Origin: Halodesulfovibrio spirochaetisodalis
GTDB taxonomy: Bacteria > Desulfobacterota > Desulfovibrionia > Desulfovibrionales > Desulfovibrionaceae
DNA: 64,000 nt
NCBI RefSeq assembly: GCF_001672295.1
Contig: NZ_JXMS01000008.1
Span: forward strand, 55,114 to 119,113
Reading direction: 5' to 3'
Position 1 is the stretch's first letter; every line of letters begins with the position of its first letter. The notes under the pieces are model-generated. The model had not been told where the DNA came from, did not search any database, and saw only the letters and a program-made list of their open reading frames with translations. Below are positions 6,826 to 15,448 of the stretch, piece by piece. The position numbers and the translations under genes are program-made.

Positions 6826-9438
6826 TCAGGCTATTCCACGAGCCTTATTAAAGTACTTTTCACGCACCTTATCAAAAACAATTACCGTTCTGAAACATGA
6901 GGCAATTATTGCAAACACAGAGAATCCAAGAATCAGTTGCTTTTGGATATCCCATTTTTCTTTAAACAAAAGCCCTTGCGCCCATTCCATACCAGTCTGT
7001 TGGCCGTAGAACATTGAAAGCGGCAACGCAACGACAACAATGCACATAAACGCCACCTCGATCCAGAAAAACGTTCGGGACATTATGAGCATAAACAGCG
7101 TAGAGTCACGCACTACCTTTAAAAACTTCAAACGTTTTTCAAGCCTTTCAAGACGCCTCTCTTCTGTATCTGCAAGAAGTTGCGCTTTTTTAAAGATATC
7201 AGCGACCTGAAAATGTGTTTTTAACGCCCAAGCAATGTTGGCTGCACATAAATTATAGTTCTTATTAAATTCCACAAGCGCTCTCGGAAATGGGAACCAA
7301 GCAGCCTCCTCCCTGATATATCGCAAACGTTCCCGCTGATCTTGAAATCTTTTTTTCAAAATACCAGCTTCTTTTGTCACATACCTATCCAAATCTTTTG
7401 CAAGTCGTTTACAGCCTTGCAGGATAAGCATGTAGGACACGTAGTTTTTGATATCTGTTGCGGCATTCATTCTGTCAATCTGCTTCATGCTTTTGATAAA
7501 GAAAGGACTTCCCTCATCAAACCACTCGTGCACTTCTTTTTTCAGATTACCAAGTTCTTCAATGGCTTTTTCAACCTGACTTTCCGCTTCTACCCACGGA
7601 GTATAAAGAGCTGACAACACCTGAATGTGACCACGCTCCATCTCTGGGTCTATAAGTACCCTGTTAAAGAAATGCGGTGTACTTTCTACAAGCGAAATTA
7701 ACGATGACATTGCCTGTTCTGCAAAGCCGATTTTCACCTGACACACAGACTTGCGGTATTGGGCGTCTGTCATAGTCGGACACATGCGAAGCACACGGCT
7801 ATATAGATCTGAAGCCTTCTGATACTGGGCAGTGTATTCAAGCAATCGAGCCTGAAGGAATACACAATATGCCTGCTTCAACATGGTGTTAGAAAGAATC
7901 TCTGCCTCTTTCCACATCATCATTGCCTTGTGGTCATCGCCCCGCTCCATTGCGACAAAACCGGCAAGCATTCTCGGCCGCGGATCACGCGGAGCACGGA
8001 TACAAATATTAGCCAACTCCTTATCTGCCACATGGTAGTCACCGGACATAAGGTAGCTGAGTGTCCCCCATACCGGGTTACTGTCACGCGGCACAACCTC
8101 TTCAAGCCCCTTCGCAAAGTCTTTCCCGCGACAAACCCACATGTGTTGCATCATACGCAGCTGTGAAAGTTCATTCACGCCATACACAGCATTTAATAAA
8201 ATACCATCATGATCTTTTGAGGCCTGAATCTTCTTTAACGCTTCAGCATCCTTTTTACCCAATTGGGACTCAATGAGATCAAAGCCTTTGTTAAATTCAT
8301 CGAAACTCAATGTAGAGAGCTGCTGCCACACTTTGGGAGTCAACTTGGTAAGGGAGCGGGTCGGGCATTCTGCTGATGTATGAGAGCGCATACCGCAGTA
8401 GAAGCAATGATCATGCGTTCCGGCAATCAAATGCTTGGAAGTCCTGATTGGAAGCATCCCGTTTTCTACAGAATGGTCCACTGCCATGGTCACCTTGCAC
8501 CAGTCATCTACGCTATTTGAATCCAGTGAAAAATTCACATCGTGCACTTCAAAAGAACGTCCGAGTAAATAGCCGGAGCGATAACTCATATGCGGAAAAT
8601 CAGGAACAAGCTGGTTCCAGTCCAACCCCATTTTTTTTGGTAAATCAGGTGTAAAGTTTAAACCGCGTTTATTGGTTACAGCAACAACAGCAGGCCAGTA
8701 TAGATCACGATTGCTTGCTTTCAATTCATCAACAAGCATCAAATGTTCACGAGTCCACTGCCGCAACATCTGTAAGTTTTCCAAATGGAAAACAAGATAT
8801 GAATCCTGAACAATAAATTTGATATTCAAGCGCTCAAGCAAGTCTTTAATTTCTGAAGAATAGCTCCGCCATCCTTCAAGAAAATTCTTTTCCATTGTGT
8901 TGCCGAGCGGCTTAACAACACCATACCAGCCAAGCGTTGACTGATACGGAAGCCTTGGATCTACAATAAGAGAAGACCACTCCACCGGTGCTAAACCTGA
9001 ACGGGAACCTTCCGGCTTAAAAGTCAGCCCGGGAAGCCCCTTGCCATCCGCGCGACACTTCGGATGTATCCAAATCTGGCAAGAATCAGGGACAATTATC
9101 GATTGAGCAGTGAGTGCAGTATCAAGCGAAAAAGAGATTTCACGCTTCGGACTGAATAAAAGCTTTGAAGGAATAATCTGCGCATACAATTGCAGCGCAT
9201 TAAACTTAGCCCACACACTTAATCGTGCTGCTGCTAAAAATACATCAGAGCTGAAGAAGAACCACAGAGCCTGATCTCTGTCGACTTCAACCTGCAACCC
9301 ACCGTAGTCCTGCAATGTCTGCACGACTGCCGGGTTAAGTTCGCCATTCCAGTTTATCCACATTCCGTAGCCGGTGGCTACCATACGGGACTCCTGGAAC
9401 ATTGGAAGTTTCTTGAGCAAGTTTGATAAATGAGGCAT
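6826..9438 (-). CDS. Large TPR protein with CCHC zinc knuckle and C-terminal membrane anchor
   Basis: I recognise no named family for this 870-residue protein. The N-terminal 340 residues are globular and unassigned. Residues 345-358 read CFYCGMRSHTSAEC, an exact C-x2-C-x4-H-x4-C zinc knuckle, the single-strand nucleic-acid-binding fold of retroviral Gag, rare in bacteria. Residues about 400-620 look like helical TPR repeats (for example SYLMSGDYHVADKELANIC and ASDLYSRVLRMCPTMTDAQY). After a charged helical stretch, two hydrophobic segments near the C-terminus (WIEVAFMCIVVVALPLSMF; LILGFSVFAIIASCF) would anchor it in the inner membrane with the bulk in the cytoplasm. It starts 33 bases from the divergent moaE start, with AAAGG upstream. 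A membrane-tethered RNA-binding or scaffold role is a guess. Confidence 0.75.
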   Translation of the reverse strand: MPHLSNLLKKLPMFQESRMVATGYGMWINWNGELNPAVVQTLQDYGGLQVEVDRDQALWFFFSSDVFLAAARLSVWAKFNALQLYAQIIPSKLLFSPKREISFSLDTALTAQSIIVPDSCQIWIHPKCRADGKGLPGLTFKPEGSRSGLAPVEWSSLIVDPRLPYQSTLGWYGVVKPLGNTMEKNFLEGWRSYSSEIKDLLERLNIKFIVQDSYLVFHLENLQMLRQWTREHLMLVDELKASNRDLYWPAVVAVTNKRGLNFTPDLPKKMGLDWNQLVPDFPHMSYRSGYLLGRSFEVHDVNFSLDSNSVDDWCKVTMAVDHSVENGMLPIRTSKHLIAGTHDHCFYCGMRSHTSAECPTRSLTKLTPKVWQQLSTLSFDEFNKGFDLIESQLGKKDAEALKKIQASKDHDGILLNAVYGVNELSQLRMMQHMWVCRGKDFAKGLEEVVPRDSNPVWGTLSYLMSGDYHVADKELANICIRAPRDPRPRMLAGFVAMERGDDHKAMMMWKEAEILSNTMLKQAYCVFLQARLLEYTAQYQKASDLYSRVLRMCPTMTDAQYRKSVCQVKIGFAEQAMSSLISLVESTPHFFNRVLIDPEMERGHIQVLSALYTPWVEAESQVEKAIEELGNLKKEVHEWFDEGSPFFIKSMKQIDRMNAATDIKNYVSYMLILQGCKRLAKDLDRYVTKEAGILKKRFQDQRERLRYIREEAAWFPFPRALVEFNKNYNLCAANIAWALKTHFQVADIFKKAQLLADTEERRLERLEKRLKFLKVVRDSTLFMLIMSRTFFWIEVAFMCIVVVALPLSMFYGQQTGMEWAQGLLFKEKWDIQKQLILGFSVFAIIASCFRTVIVFDKVREKYFNKARGIA

Positions 9439-9471
9439 ATCTACCTTTCACCATTACTTTTGGGAGGACTT

Positions 9472-9834
9472 ATGGACATTACCAGAACTCTGGCTGAACT
9501 AAAAAAAGACCCGGGTTTTGCCGAAAACGTCGGCATGACACTTATTCATAACGGTACGGTGCGCGGTTGGTCCCGCAAGGACAGACAAGCTGTAACAGCA
9601 ATCCGCGTCCGTCATGATTACGATAAAATTGAAAGCATCCGTAAGGAGCTGGAGCAAAACGAAGGCATCTACCGCATTATCACAGAAGCATACGAAGGAG
9701 ACTTCAAGCCCGGCGATGATGTAATGTACCTTATTGTTGCTGGTGACATTCGTGAGAATGTAAAAGCAACCCTTGCTGAACTTCTTGACAGAATCAAATC
9801 AGAAGCAGTCACTAAAGAAGAAATTTTTGCCTAA
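9472..9834 (+). CDS. moaE: Molybdopterin synthase catalytic subunit, MoaE-like
   Basis: A 120-residue MoaE-family protein: LIHNGTVRGWSRKDRQAV near the N-terminus matches the family's G-x-V-R loop, VRHDYDKIESIRKEL follows, then GDDVMYLIVAGDIRENV and the C-terminal DRIKSEAVTKEEIF with two Lys at the positions of the catalytic lysines of E. coli MoaE. MoaE converts precursor Z to molybdopterin using sulfur carried by MoaD. Sequence conservation is loose, so a paralogous role is possible. The start is ATG 9472 behind GGGAGG; an upstream in-frame ATG at 9430 lacks an SD. No other moa gene is nearby, and its promoter must lie inside the divergent TPR gene. Confidence 0.8.
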   Translation: MDITRTLAELKKDPGFAENVGMTLIHNGTVRGWSRKDRQAVTAIRVRHDYDKIESIRKELEQNEGIYRIITEAYEGDFKPGDDVMYLIVAGDIRENVKATLAELLDRIKSEAVTKEEIFA

Positions 9835-9950
9835 TAATTAATCGGCATTTTCTCATTTTTCTCTAGCGCAAATCGTGCGTTGCTCAACAACATGACACTT
9901 TTTGCCTGACTACCTTCTTTTTTGTTAATTTTTGCAATATTTATTCCAAT

Positions 9951-9983
9951 AAAAAAGAGCCTGCACTATGTGCAGGCTCTTTT
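9951..9983. terminator. Bidirectional terminator between moaE and treS
   Basis: AAAAGAGCCTGCAC pairs with GTGCAGGCTCTTTT across a 3-base loop. The genes on both sides converge here (moaE ends at 9834, treS at 9994), and the symmetric A/T flanks serve both strands. Confidence 0.9.
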
Positions 9984-9993
9984 ATGTTCTTCA

Positions 9994-12900
9994 CTATTTT
10001 CGCTTACAGACCGGTGCAGCCTGCGGACAATGAACATTGAGTAATCCTCTTAAAACTATTTCTAACTCTGCGGTGCTCATCGAATCAAATTGCCGCAAGT
10101 CACTGAATTTCTTTTGTACACTAAACACATCCAGCATACACCGGAAAGCTTTAGGACTATCTGGAAGCAGCTTGCTACCGGATACTGTTTCTGCATAACT
10201 GCGTAAGAAAACACCACCTGCGTGCCTGCGCCACACTTCTGCCCAAAGCTCAAGCTTAGGCTTATCTTCCGGACGGATAAACGAAGCATCGTACAACACG
10301 CGCAAGACGGTCTCCTGCAAGGAATCGAGCACATCCACCACATCCCGCAACCCGCTATCTTTCAATCTTCGCGCAGTAAAAGAGCGGTGCTTATGCCCTT
10401 CAAAATTCACAAAAAGAAAATCTTTCCCCGTATAAAACACTCTGCGTAAATATAAATTTCCATGCAAACGTATTTTCTGACAATTGTACCTATAGGCGAG
10501 GAACTGTTTTGCGTCTTCAAGCAACTTCTGTTTTCGTTCCAGAACCATATCTACAAGCGGGATCACCTGACTACTCAACTTTCCACGCCTGCGCTGCAAC
10601 CTGTCCATAGTTTGCTTTAGAACGCTTTGTACGCTTTGGTAGACAGAACGCGCATATAACTTTGAATATGTTTCCGGCGAAAAATGCTTCCCTGCATTTC
10701 GTCGTGTGAGGGCTAAATGCATTTCGCCAAGTCGCTTCCCAAGCAAAGTAAATACCGCCACGTCCGCGTCCGTTAACACTTCTGCATTGTCCAAATCAAA
10801 CCGTTCAAAGGCAATATCAAAGACATCAGCATCCAGCTCTTCAGGAGCTTTATCAATGGCACTATCGATCGTCAGTCGCCCTTCATAAAAGCGTGTAATA
10901 CTGTCCACCACCATCTGCATCACATCAGATTCACTATGCGTGTATTGGCTATATGCTGCGATGTAATGTTCATCTCCCCGTTCACATATGTACTTCACCG
11001 CACCAAAATATCTTGGCACATTAGGGAAACCACAGGTCACCGACAAATGCTCCAGCATTTCCGCATCTGGATTGATGCCGTCACTCAGTCTGCGATACAT
11101 CCTGAAGAACAAGTCATCTCCACATATAACAGCACTGGATTCAGGGTAATCCTTCCACCATCCATAGCAATCTTTAAATACGGGCAACCTACGTCGATCC
11201 TGTAAAACAGAGAAGGTTCCATTTCTACCGGAAACGGATTTAACCTGCTTATACAATGAGATGAATGAATTGCAACTCCATCCCTCTATAAAGCCCTCTA
11301 CTAGCGCTGCATCATCTCCATCACCAGTGATTGTGCAAATCAATTCAGAGGTACGGGCAGTAATTATATCAGCCGCTGCCGTTCCTTCTACCCTGCTTAC
11401 AAACAACGTATACAATTCTGACGGTTGCTGCATAAACCGCACTTCTACTACAAGAAGCCAACATTGCTCTGCTTCGCTTCCGAACGGCAATGCTTCACGG
11501 ATTGATATCTCACGCAATATGGCATTGGTTCCTACAATCTTATTACGACGTATAAAATATGCCGGAAGTACATCTTGCAAACCATTTCTAAATTCCTCAT
11601 CAAACATATTGACTTTAGTTGAAGAAGCAATCGCTGGAACAACTTCTGAACGAGCAACCTCTTCAGCAACATTTCGATGTAACGTAAACATAAAGTACCC
11701 ATGCGGATTCAGCGTAAGATCATACATTGCAGTACGAATCATGGGGAATTTAGTATGTGACATCAACTCGATAGGCTCACAACCTTCATACCCTGCAAGA
11801 TCAAGAGATGCCGCCTGCGGGAAACGAGAAAGGTTGCAGACAATCAAAATATTTTCTTCTTGATAGGTTCGGATAAATGCTAGCACTCTGTGATTATCCG
11901 GCATGAGGAAAGACACAGCACCTCGCGCAAACGCAAGGTACTTTTTGCGCATTGCAATCATACCTTTAAGCCACCAGAACAAGGATGACTTACTGCACTG
12001 TGCTGTCTCAACATTGATGGCTTCGTAATGGTACTCAGGGTCAATAATGACTGGTAAATAGAGGCTCTGAGGATTTGCTCTGGAAAAACCCGCATTTCTG
12101 TCTGCACTCCACTGCATCGGGGTACGCACACCATCTCTGTCACCAAGATAGTAGTTATCACCCATACAGATTTCATCACCATAATACAGCACAGGGGTTC
12201 CCGGCATGGCGAACAGCATCACATTCATCAATTCAATTTTGCGTCTGTCGTTCCCTAAAAGCGGAGCAAGTCTGCGCCGGATTCCTAAATTAATTCTGCT
12301 CTTCGGATCTCGGGCATACATTCTGTACATGTAGTCCCGCTCTTCATCCGTCACCATTTCTAATGTTAATTCATCATGGTTACGTAAAAATATTGCCCAT
12401 TGAGCATTATCTGGAATTTCCGGGGTCTGTTCTAAAATATCTATTATCGGGTACCTGTCTTCCATCTCAATAGACATGAACATTCGCGGCATCAAAGGAA
12501 AGTGAAATGACATATGGCATGCATCACCGTCTCCAAAGTATCGGGCAGCGTCTTCCGGCCACTGGTTTGCTTCGGCAAGCAACATACGTCCGGAGTATCG
12601 CTCATCCAATCGCGCTCGCAACTTTTTGAGAAAAGCAAAAGTCTTTGGCAAATTCTCGCAGTTTGTACCTTCCTCCTCATACAAATACGGTACAGCATCC
12701 AACCTGACACCATCCACCCCCATCTTGAACCAAAAATCAAACACCTTAAATACAGCCTTATGTACCTGAGGGTTTTCATAATTTAAATCTGGCTGATGAT
12801 GATAAAAACGATGCCAAAAATAGGCCTTTGCTACAGGATCCCAACTCCAATTTGACGGTTCAAAGTCTTTAAAAATAATACGAGCATCAGTATACTTATC

Positions 12901-13326
12901 CGGTGTATCACTCCAAACATAAAAATTCCGATGAGAAGAACCTGCAGGAGCAATACGTGCACGCCTAAACCATTCATGCTGATCTGAAGTATGGTTCAGC
13001 ACAAGCTCTATAATAATACGAAGCCCTCGCTTGTGTGCCTCCCGTATCAGACGTTTAAAATCCTGAATCGTCCCGTAATCAGGATTTACATTCATATAAT
13101 CTTGAATGTCATACCCGTCGTCTCGTAAAGGAGACGGAAAAAAAGGAAGCAACCAAACAGCAGTCACTCCAAGATCTTGCAGGTAATCCAGCTTTTCAAT
13201 TACCCCCTGAAGATCTCCTTTCCCACTCCCGTTGGAGTCGTAAAACGATTTTATATGTAATTCATAGATAATCGCGTCTTTGTACCAAGTAGTATTATCG
13301 GTGTCGGAAATTTTGTTTTTCGGCAT
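9994..13326 (-). CDS. treS: Trehalose synthase (maltose glucosyltransferase) fused to a degenerate maltokinase-like domain
   Basis: A 1110-residue fusion. Residues 1 to about 560 are a GH13 TreS domain: DLGVTAVWLLPFFPSPL, the nucleophile segment GVRLDAVPYLYE, the acid/base LLAEANQWPED and FLRNHDELTLE are all intact. It interconverts maltose and trehalose in the cytoplasm. The C-terminal ~500 residues align with the maltokinase (Pep2/Mak) half of known TreS-Mak fusions, but HGDxHxxQ reads HGNLYLRR (Asn957) and IDFEGEP reads VNFEGHK, so both catalytic/metal Asp residues are Asn. Kinase activity is therefore doubtful. The start is ATG 13326, preceded by CAGGA with 6-base spacing; a longer reading to 13410 has no SD. 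It stands alone, without treZ, treY or glgE beside it. Confidence 0.92.
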   Translation of the reverse strand: MPKNKISDTDNTTWYKDAIIYELHIKSFYDSNGSGKGDLQGVIEKLDYLQDLGVTAVWLLPFFPSPLRDDGYDIQDYMNVNPDYGTIQDFKRLIREAHKRGLRIIIELVLNHTSDQHEWFRRARIAPAGSSHRNFYVWSDTPDKYTDARIIFKDFEPSNWSWDPVAKAYFWHRFYHHQPDLNYENPQVHKAVFKVFDFWFKMGVDGVRLDAVPYLYEEEGTNCENLPKTFAFLKKLRARLDERYSGRMLLAEANQWPEDAARYFGDGDACHMSFHFPLMPRMFMSIEMEDRYPIIDILEQTPEIPDNAQWAIFLRNHDELTLEMVTDEERDYMYRMYARDPKSRINLGIRRRLAPLLGNDRRKIELMNVMLFAMPGTPVLYYGDEICMGDNYYLGDRDGVRTPMQWSADRNAGFSRANPQSLYLPVIIDPEYHYEAINVETAQCSKSSLFWWLKGMIAMRKKYLAFARGAVSFLMPDNHRVLAFIRTYQEENILIVCNLSRFPQAASLDLAGYEGCEPIELMSHTKFPMIRTAMYDLTLNPHGYFMFTLHRNVAEEVARSEVVPAIASSTKVNMFDEEFRNGLQDVLPAYFIRRNKIVGTNAILREISIREALPFGSEAEQCWLLVVEVRFMQQPSELYTLFVSRVEGTAAADIITARTSELICTITGDGDDAALVEGFIEGWSCNSFISLYKQVKSVSGRNGTFSVLQDRRRLPVFKDCYGWWKDYPESSAVICGDDLFFRMYRRLSDGINPDAEMLEHLSVTCGFPNVPRYFGAVKYICERGDEHYIAAYSQYTHSESDVMQMVVDSITRFYEGRLTIDSAIDKAPEELDADVFDIAFERFDLDNAEVLTDADVAVFTLLGKRLGEMHLALTRRNAGKHFSPETYSKLYARSVYQSVQSVLKQTMDRLQRRRGKLSSQVIPLVDMVLERKQKLLEDAKQFLAYRYNCQKIRLHGNLYLRRVFYTGKDFLFVNFEGHKHRSFTARRLKDSGLRDVVDVLDSLQETVLRVLYDASFIRPEDKPKLELWAEVWRRHAGGVFLRSYAETVSGSKLLPDSPKAFRCMLDVFSVQKKFSDLRQFDSMSTAELEIVLRGLLNVHCPQAAPVCKRK

Positions 13327-13449
13327 ACAACATCCTGCAGTTAGGTAGTAAGAAATCCAATTCACCATACCAAGGAGTCGCAGGGGATGAAACGCGGTTA
13401 TATTGCGCAAGAGGCTCTTTTCAACACACCAACATCAGCCGCACAATAG

Positions 13450-13485
13450 AAAAGGCTGCTCTTCGTTATGAAGAACAGCCTTTTT
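13450..13485 (-). terminator. Terminator of the sodium symporter gene
   Basis: On the minus strand AAGGCTGTTCTTC pairs with GAAGAGCAGCCTT with one mismatch, then T-rich sequence. It lies 66 bases past the symporter stop and upstream of treS. Confidence 0.8.
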
Positions 13486-13551
13486 AGTTTTCAGTCAGCC
13501 GGAGGTGTTACACCTAACCAGCGCATATCGACGACACAGAAATCGTGGATA

Positions 13552-14913
13552 TTAGAATGCACCGAGTCCCTTGAGCAATACTATAAATACGAGAACTGGT
13601 GTCACCCATTTTACAAGGAAGAACCAGGCCTTAAGAAGGCCTTCATTTGAAAGTGTGCCATTGTTGGTCAAACATTCTTTTGAACGTTCCCAGCCCCATA
13701 CCCAACCAACGAACAAGCAGATAAAAGCGCCGCCAGCAGGAAGAAGAATGTTAGAACTGAGGAAGTCGTACATATCAAAGAAGTTTTTACCGAAGATTGT
13801 CACATCGGAAAGCACGCTGAAGGACAGAGTTGCCGGAACACCGCAAAGGCCTATTCCAATGGCAACAATAACAGTTGCCACTTTACGGGAACAGGACGGA
13901 ATTGTTTCGATAAGAAACGCTACCGGCACTTCGAACAAAGAACACATAGCACCGATGGTAGCTACGGAAGTCAGTACGAAGAAGAGCGTCATGAAAAGCT
14001 GTCCTGCAGGGAGCGCGCTGAATACAGCTGGCATTGTCATAAAGAGCAAGCCAGGGCCTGCAGTCGGCTCAAGACCGTAGTTGAATACTGCAGGGAAAAT
14101 CGCAATACCAGCAAGCATGGATACTGTCAGGTCAGCCAGCATTACACGCAGAGTAGTTTTGGGAATATCAGCTTCATCAAGGAAGTAGCTGCCGTATGTC
14201 ATCATTGTCCCCATGCCAAGGGACAGCTTAAAGAAAGCAAGTCCCATCGCATTCAGTACAACTGCGACAGTCACTTTGGAAAAGTCCGGTGCAAAGAGAA
14301 ATGCAAGACCCTCCCCAGCTTTAGGAAGCATGAGAGAGCGTACACAAATTGCACACAACATGAGAAAAAGAACAGGCATGAGAATTTTTGTTGTCTTTTC
14401 AATGCCTTTTGCAACACCCGCAATAAGAATAAGTGCTACAAGCGCAAGAACAAACCACTGCCATGCTAAGGAACCGAACGGATCAGATACCATTGAGCCA
14501 AACGCTGCTTCACCAACAGACTTATCCAGCCCGTTCAACTGGCCGGAAGCTGCCTTGACAACAAAGGCAAATACCCAGCCCGCAACGTCTGTGTAAAAAG
14601 CCATAATTGAGAATGCAGCAAGAACGCCGGCACACCCTACAAGAAACCAAGGGGAACCGGGAGCAAGTTTTGACCATGTACCAATGGCATTCTGGCGAGC
14701 CTTGCGGCCAAGCATAATCTCACCGATCATTACAGGGAGACCAACCACGAGAGTAGCGAGCAAATATACGATAAGGAAAGCAGCACCGCCGCCTTCACCT
14801 GTCATGTAAGGAAATTTCCAGATATTACCAAGGCCGACTGCTGAGCCTAAAGTCGCTGTGAGGACACCAAGAGCAGTGGCGAACCCATCACGATTTTTCG
14901 CAGGAGACGTCAT
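13552..14913 (-). CDS. Neurotransmitter:sodium symporter (NSS/SNF) family transporter
   Basis: A 453-residue inner-membrane transporter of the LeuT/MhsT class with about 11-12 hydrophobic segments. Segment 1 contains GSAVGLGNIWKFPYMTGEG, the unwound helix that binds sodium and substrate, followed by GGGAAFLIVYLL; bacterial 11-TM members look the same. Family members import amino acids with sodium; the substrate cannot be assigned here. The start is ATG 14913, 3 bases after GAGGTGG; a TTG at 14925 lies over that SD and is rejected. The unit is monocistronic. More than 500 non-coding bases lie upstream, including a terminator-like hairpin and a possible structured RNA. Confidence 0.92.
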   Translation of the reverse strand: MTSPAKNRDGFATALGVLTATLGSAVGLGNIWKFPYMTGEGGGAAFLIVYLLATLVVGLPVMIGEIMLGRKARQNAIGTWSKLAPGSPWFLVGCAGVLAAFSIMAFYTDVAGWVFAFVVKAASGQLNGLDKSVGEAAFGSMVSDPFGSLAWQWFVLALVALILIAGVAKGIEKTTKILMPVLFLMLCAICVRSLMLPKAGEGLAFLFAPDFSKVTVAVVLNAMGLAFFKLSLGMGTMMTYGSYFLDEADIPKTTLRVMLADLTVSMLAGIAIFPAVFNYGLEPTAGPGLLFMTMPAVFSALPAGQLFMTLFFVLTSVATIGAMCSLFEVPVAFLIETIPSCSRKVATVIVAIGIGLCGVPATLSFSVLSDVTIFGKNFFDMYDFLSSNILLPAGGAFICLFVGWVWGWERSKECLTNNGTLSNEGLLKAWFFLVKWVTPVLVFIVLLKGLGAF

Positions 14914-15233
14914 TTTCCACCTCAACGAGTTTTACAGTTTTGTTATTTGTCGTCCCCCTTGTAGTGCGCATCAGCATTGCATTCAAGTCTTTTTGTTCAC
15001 ATTCATCATGCTAATTTTTCATACCCGACCACTTCAGTCAGTAATTGGAGAAATACACTCCCAACACCACTAACAGTAAGCATGACTGCTGCATTACCGT
15101 ATTGCTATGCATCACAATTGTAGTATTCATTGAATAGTGGCTAAAAATACATTTTTTGCCCTTTATTTTTTATTGCTGAATAATAAAAGGCAACGACACC
15201 ACCATGTCATCAGAGAATTACTCATAAACAAAA

Positions 15234-15270
15234 AAAGAGAGCTCTTTCAGTTGCCTGAAAAAGCTCTCTA
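15234..15270 (-). terminator. Rho-independent terminator downstream of the PP-loop gene
   Basis: On the minus strand AGAGAGCTTTTTCAG and CTGAAAGAGCTCTCT form a long hairpin with a TTGC-type loop and one mismatch, followed by TTTTTTT. It ends transcripts from the PP-loop enzyme gene or, if separately transcribed, the possible RNA just upstream. Confidence 0.85.
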
Positions 15271-15278
15271 ACATTACC

Positions 15279-15440
15279 CCGGATTGACCGTTACCAATGA
15301 GACCTTGCAAAATCCTTTTATTAAAGGATATGGCAGCCGCCGTCAGGAGCAACTCAATCCCCTTTGGTGACAACGGCAAGGTGCCTGCATGTGATAGTAT
15401 TGATTCTGCCTACGTTTCAAAGGCTGACGAATCACCCAGG
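15279..15440 (-). ncRNA. Possible structured RNA or long 3' UTR, unidentified
   Basis: About 160 non-coding bases between the PP-loop gene and the terminator. On the minus strand the 5' end CCTGGGTGATTCGT (15440-15427) can pair with ACGGTCAATCCGG (15291-15279), bringing the ends together. Inside, GCCT..AGGC and ATCCTTT..AAAGGAT form local hairpins. I could not match it to tmRNA, SRP RNA, or the glycine, lysine, SAM or cobalamin riboswitches by eye. It could be a small RNA, a leader for the NSS transporter gene, or merely a 3' UTR. Confidence 0.25.
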
Positions 15441-15448
15441 AAATTCTA

